From the NCBI GenBank assembly GCA_022885665.1, contig JAGQDJ010000008.1, forward strand, positions 62,001 to 126,000: DNA of 64,000 nucleotides. Reading direction: 5' to 3'. The position numbers and the translations under genes were made by a program. The number at the start of each line of letters is the position of its first letter. Within the stretch, counting starts at the first letter, position 1. This DNA comes from Triops longicaudatus (taxonomy: Eukaryota; Arthropoda; Branchiopoda; Notostraca; Triopsidae). Positions 59,941 to 64,000 of the stretch are shown piece after piece. A model generated the notes under the pieces. It saw nothing but the letters and a program-made list of their open reading frames with translations, was not told the origin of the DNA and did not search any database.

Positions 59941-62222
59941 CAATCCTTATTAAAGAAAATTAAGCACATTCGCTTCCTGAATTACGATGCAAATGCCTAT
60001 CGATTTTGCTTTTGCACAACACTGTAATAGGATTCTTGACACAGAAAACCGTTGAACTTTACGACCAACTTTTTTTTATCAGAACTGCTCGTATAGGAAT
60101 TCCTTAATGCACTCCAGGGCACGCTTTTAACTTCTAAATCGAAACTCTTCTATCGCAAGCTTACTCAATCCCAAAAGGTAGGCAGAAAAGCAGAAGCATA
60201 CCACGGAAGCCCAAATTACAAGTTGTGGTTCCCGTCTAATTATAGGTATCGCCGTTACCCTGGAATTATTCTGGCGACTTCCTAAAGATTGGTAGAGCTG
60301 GTAATTACAATCTTAGCTTCAAGTAAAACCCCACCCACTACCTGCTACAACACTTACCCTCATACCAATCCCGCCCCCTTTTTCGTCTCGGAAACCCAAT
60401 GAAGGGAATAACTCAATCATTGTTCTAAACCTCAGTAACTTACCACAAACGGTTAACGTTCACCCTAATCATCAGTTACTTCCCCAACGAGTTATTGACG
60501 TGGTGAACAATGTAATATCTTTATAACAAGGGCAGTTTACCCCTCCTTTAGGGATTCATCCATATTCTTGCCTAATAACGCTTCAAATTTTTGGGAGAAA
60601 TTAGTACATACTCGCGCCAATTGTTGCATCTAGCCCCTTTTTAGGTCGTTTTCTTAGGCCAGTCATTGCCAAAATGGAGTATAGTTTTGATAAAAGCTGA
60701 ATTCCAGGCAGAAAGATGTAACGTTAGCCGAGAAAAGACACAGTAACAAATCTCAATTGTCTGCGCAACTGCTTGTACTTTCTAAAAAAAATCCAATACA
60801 ATTTATACAAAACAGGATCAAACCTTTCTAGAATACAACATACGAAATCCAGTTAGGCTAAAGCCAACTCATCGCGTTGGCGTCCTCACTGCCGAAAGTT
60901 CGATTGTCAAAACAAATGACGTCATGCAGCGCTGCCATTTTTTCGCCGCGCGTTTTCAAAGCTGCCGCTGCATGCCGCTGTTTTCTGTAAAACCAGCGTA
61001 GAGCTGTAATGTACGAGTTTTTAGTGGGTTATACTGCAGCATTTAATGGGCATTATTTTTTTTTGCCAATGTGGGGGTATCAATAGCAAGCTTAATAACC
61101 AGGCTCTATTTAATTATTCAAAAGAGTTTGTTTTATTCTTTCGCACTTGTTTTCATGGATAGCTTGCGTCATTTCACACAAGAATGATTTTGGTTATGCT
61201 CAAAGAAACGCATAAAAGTTATGATTTTTGTTACTCTTGTTGCGCATTACAACGTCTGTATGCCAGTATCCTTGCTTAATGGGCACGCTTCGAATTTCAG
61301 GAAAATAGAGGGTTAATATTCACGTCTGGACGAGTTAGTTTTGAGGCGTTTGTCAGTTTCCCATCCACACACTACGCGAGCACCTGTTGGACGTCACCTT
61401 TATTGCTACAGCACCCACATCTATGGAAATGAAGGGACGACCTATTAAAGAAAAAACGACTCAGCTATGTTTACTAACTAAAAAGTAGGTAGGATCACGT
61501 ATTAACTGCAAACGGCAGGGCACGCGACACAGCCATTTGTTTTCTTTTCGCTTTTTTTTACCTAGAGGCAGAGTGGAATGAGTTTTTCTTTTGCGAGTTT
61601 GAAATTAAAACCGCAGGATTTTACAAAAAGGCAAAGGCTTTAGCAGTGTAAGAAAAACCCTTGAGAGACTACGGTTCAAAGCGTTAGTTAGAGGTAATAC
61701 AGGTGTTTATGTTTCCACAAAAACAACGCTTAAAAGCCCGCATTATAGAAATACGGACGGTTTCGCTTGCGTCCCCTCCGGCTGTTGGATTTTGGTGAAG
61801 AGCAGTTGCTGAGCAAATAACAGTTTGGACCTTTTTTAACAATACGCAGGCTTCTCCTTTCTTCTAAGGAAAAATAAAAAATTAATTTGTATGCTGTTGT
61901 GGACCGAAAATCATAGTAATTCTCCAACGAAAGCGTTTGTTTTGCGTCTTTTTCTGTTCTTGCAGAAACGTGGTGAAATTCTAAATTACTGATAAAGCAA
62001 ATGTAATTTAAAGCCTTTTTTGTTATTTTTTTATGTGTGTGTTTTTTGGTTTCTATTAACTTAGCAGTGAGTAATTGCTCCTAGAGCATTGTTTGTGACA
62101 TACAACTTGATCCTAGGATTAGAATAAGATCTTATATTGAGTTTTAATTTATGGATTTTTATTTAGGTTTGTTATTTAGTCCACAGGTTCCATTCACGCA
62201 AGATCGACCGAACTTTTCAAGA

Positions 62223-62228
<6 letters not shown>

Positions 62229-62267
<39 letters not shown>
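62229..62267. repeat. A homopolymer, 39 nt
   Basis: The longest homopolymer in the window, ending about 40 bases before the second copy of the dispersed repeat. No target duplication recognised. Confidence 0.9.
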
Positions 62268-62270
<3 letters not shown>

Positions 62271-62308
62271 TGATCATGACGCATTCCAGTCCACACTAGC
62301 CTTGATAA

Positions 62309-62420
62309 GCCCATAAGCTGTAACACGGTAAAAGGATCAGAGTTTGCAGGGTAATCTTAAACATCGAATTTGCCCGGAGATTAGGAACTGCATCGTGATT
62401 TAAGTGTTAGAAAACCCGTT
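62309..62420. repeat. Dispersed repeat, copy b (partner at 59815-59940)
   Basis: Same orientation as copy a, about 2.5 kb away. The 39-A run lies just upstream of this copy but has no counterpart at copy a. Confidence 0.65.
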
Positions 62421-64000
62421 AGAAATTGTATTTATCATTATAAGTAGAGTTCGTACCCGTTTAGTTTCAGGCCGCTCTGGTGTGGAAATTTTACCCAGTT
62501 TAATTTAATCTTAATCATCCTACCTTAAAAAGTCACGGGTGTACAATAAAGTTACCAGTATTCGTATTTAACCCAGTAGCTTTCTCAAAAGCGTTCTTTG
62601 CTTTTAAGCGACTCAAATTCCAGATCGCTTAAAGCCTCGTTCATTAGAATAATACAGGGTTTTGCTTTTCATTAGCGTTCAAACTATGCTAATGTATTAC
62701 CAATCTACGACAGTGCTATCAAACCCGAAGCAATTAACGTTGTTTTACTTTGGAAAAACTTGAAACGAACACGGTCGGTTAGCAGGCAAGCGATTTGTCT
62801 TGCGGTCGCTCGGGAAGTCGCGCTGCATGCCGGAAAGGAGTGGGCGGGCCGTTGGCCGTCAACGCGCGAGCGATAACTCCTTGCAAGAGGAGCACCCAAG
62901 CTTCATTAGTCGCTACTTAAGCCCAAAACGGTGCCCCATCTATTGTGTTTGTCTATCTATAAAAAATGTTATAGAAAACCTTGTCTTCTTTCCTAGCGTC
63001 TTTAAACACACACAAGGATCGAATTGATAACGATAACTTCTTTTACTCCTAGTCTCAAGAATCCTTTTCTTGGGGCACGAAATGTCTGTGAAGCTTTTAA
63101 CACTTTTGCGGTGGTATTTTTATGACTCGGGCGCTGAAATAAACTAGAAAACAAACGCCGAACGTGTCGGACGCTTAGTACGCCCCATAACAAAAGGAAG
63201 TGTAATCGCATAACGCGAAGATAGGCCAAAAAGGGGCGGGGACACGAGTCTGAGAACGAAGAACAACGCTTTCCATCGCCAAAATCTGATAACCAGGTCA
63301 TTACCCAGAGGGGGGCGTGACTTCTCCACCGACAAATTGCACTATGGATTCCGAAGCCGTGCAATAAATTGTACAACCGGATTTAGCTCCGTAATATTAC
63401 TTCTTCAGACATAATAAATTCCATTTCGCTAAATTTCTTCGGTTTTGGAACTTAAGTTTACGTACCTATTGTTAATTTGACTCTTCATTTTTGAAAATCT
63501 AGGTATTTGAACGTCAAACGTACCCCGATTTTTCTTAAAATTTGCATCTTATTAAATGAAGTATTAGATTTCCAAAAAAATCTGAATTTTCCGATTTTTT
63601 TATTGTATTTAAATAGAATATCCGATTCCACAAGAATTTCTTTCCGTGAATTACAAAAAGCATGTTAGTTTTCAACTAGAGTGCATTCACAGGCTATTTT
63701 ATGAAAAATCAAACATAAAAAGAAAGACAAAGTAGTCGGGAATTTTCTCCTGTTTTTCCCCTGAGAGAAGGAATGCAAATTTACCCCTTAATCAACCTTA
63801 TTAATTAAGGAGTACTACTTAGTAATTAAGTCGTCACTTGGCGCCCCCTCAACCCCCCTATAAGTGCTCCTACCATTTTACTCGTGTGTAAGACGGTGTA
63901 AGAGAGAAAAAACGCCCAAGATGCCATGTCATCCATATGTGGTTAATATGCAAATTAGGACGATCTTAAGAACAAAAAGCAGCGAAAAGTTTTGTAATCT

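Larger units (their letters stand above)
55526..64000. other. Mostly gene-free, 8.5 kb to window end
   Basis: Apart from possible upstream exons of the orphan gene (about 56000-56540, several overlapping short frames on both strands), I could not assemble a gene. Listed separately are a 20-bp satellite, a tRNA-like sequence, a poly-A run and a dispersed repeat pair. GC-richer blocks at 62790-62900 and 63140-63330 could be promoter sequence of a gene beyond the right edge. Confidence 0.45.

Noticed and set aside
1..64000. Bacterial-type systems (operons with ribosome binding sites, CRISPR arrays, toxin-antitoxin pairs)
   Set aside because: The window is intron-containing animal DNA; no regularly spaced repeats or prokaryotic gene organisation are present.

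Overview
The window is AT-rich animal nuclear DNA. Its genes are split by GT-AG introns (one is GC-AG), many only 47-120 nt long, in a background full of homopolymer runs, microsatellites and small DNA transposons. A neuropeptide F/Y-type receptor indicates a bilaterian. Predicted proteins resemble human orthologues over their full length but show no vertebrate-specific feature, so an invertebrate is likely. The phylum cannot be fixed from this sequence. All exon joins below were found by eye from reading frame, intron phase and family knowledge; none was checked against RNA or a database.

Left edge (1-9.1 kb): a three-exon gene for a small charged protein on the minus strand (13-467), a doubtful small minus-strand ORF (880-1001), and TEX261 on the plus strand (1622-9146), a 202-codon gene in five exons across 7.5 kb.

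9.1-30.6 kb: essentially gene-free. It holds a TIR element interrupted by a hAT-like MITE with a perfect 8-bp target duplication, tandem and dispersed duplications, fold-back repeats, a TG microsatellite and one weak secreted-peptide ORF.

30.6-54.2 kb: a gene-dense block. In order: an intronless neuropeptide F/Y-type GPCR (+); HOGA1 (+, mitochondrial hydroxyproline/glyoxylate catabolism); an N4BP1/KHNYN-like NYN-domain ribonuclease (-) divergent from NFS1 (+, mitochondrial cysteine desulfurase); a Sel1-repeat membrane protein (-) convergent with NFS1; the Ste20 kinase SLK (-); and SPO11 (-, meiotic double-strand-break enzyme). The genes do not form one pathway. The notable arrangements are the shared NYN/NFS1 promoter region, the near-overlapping 3' ends of NFS1 and the Sel1 gene, and the tight SLK to Sel1 tandem.

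54.2-64 kb: mostly gene-free. It holds two adjacent perfect or near-perfect hairpins, one orphan 3'-terminal exon (55369-55525, minus) with its own AATAAA, a 54-nt tRNA-like sequence, a 20-bp satellite, a 39-A run and a pair of dispersed repeats.
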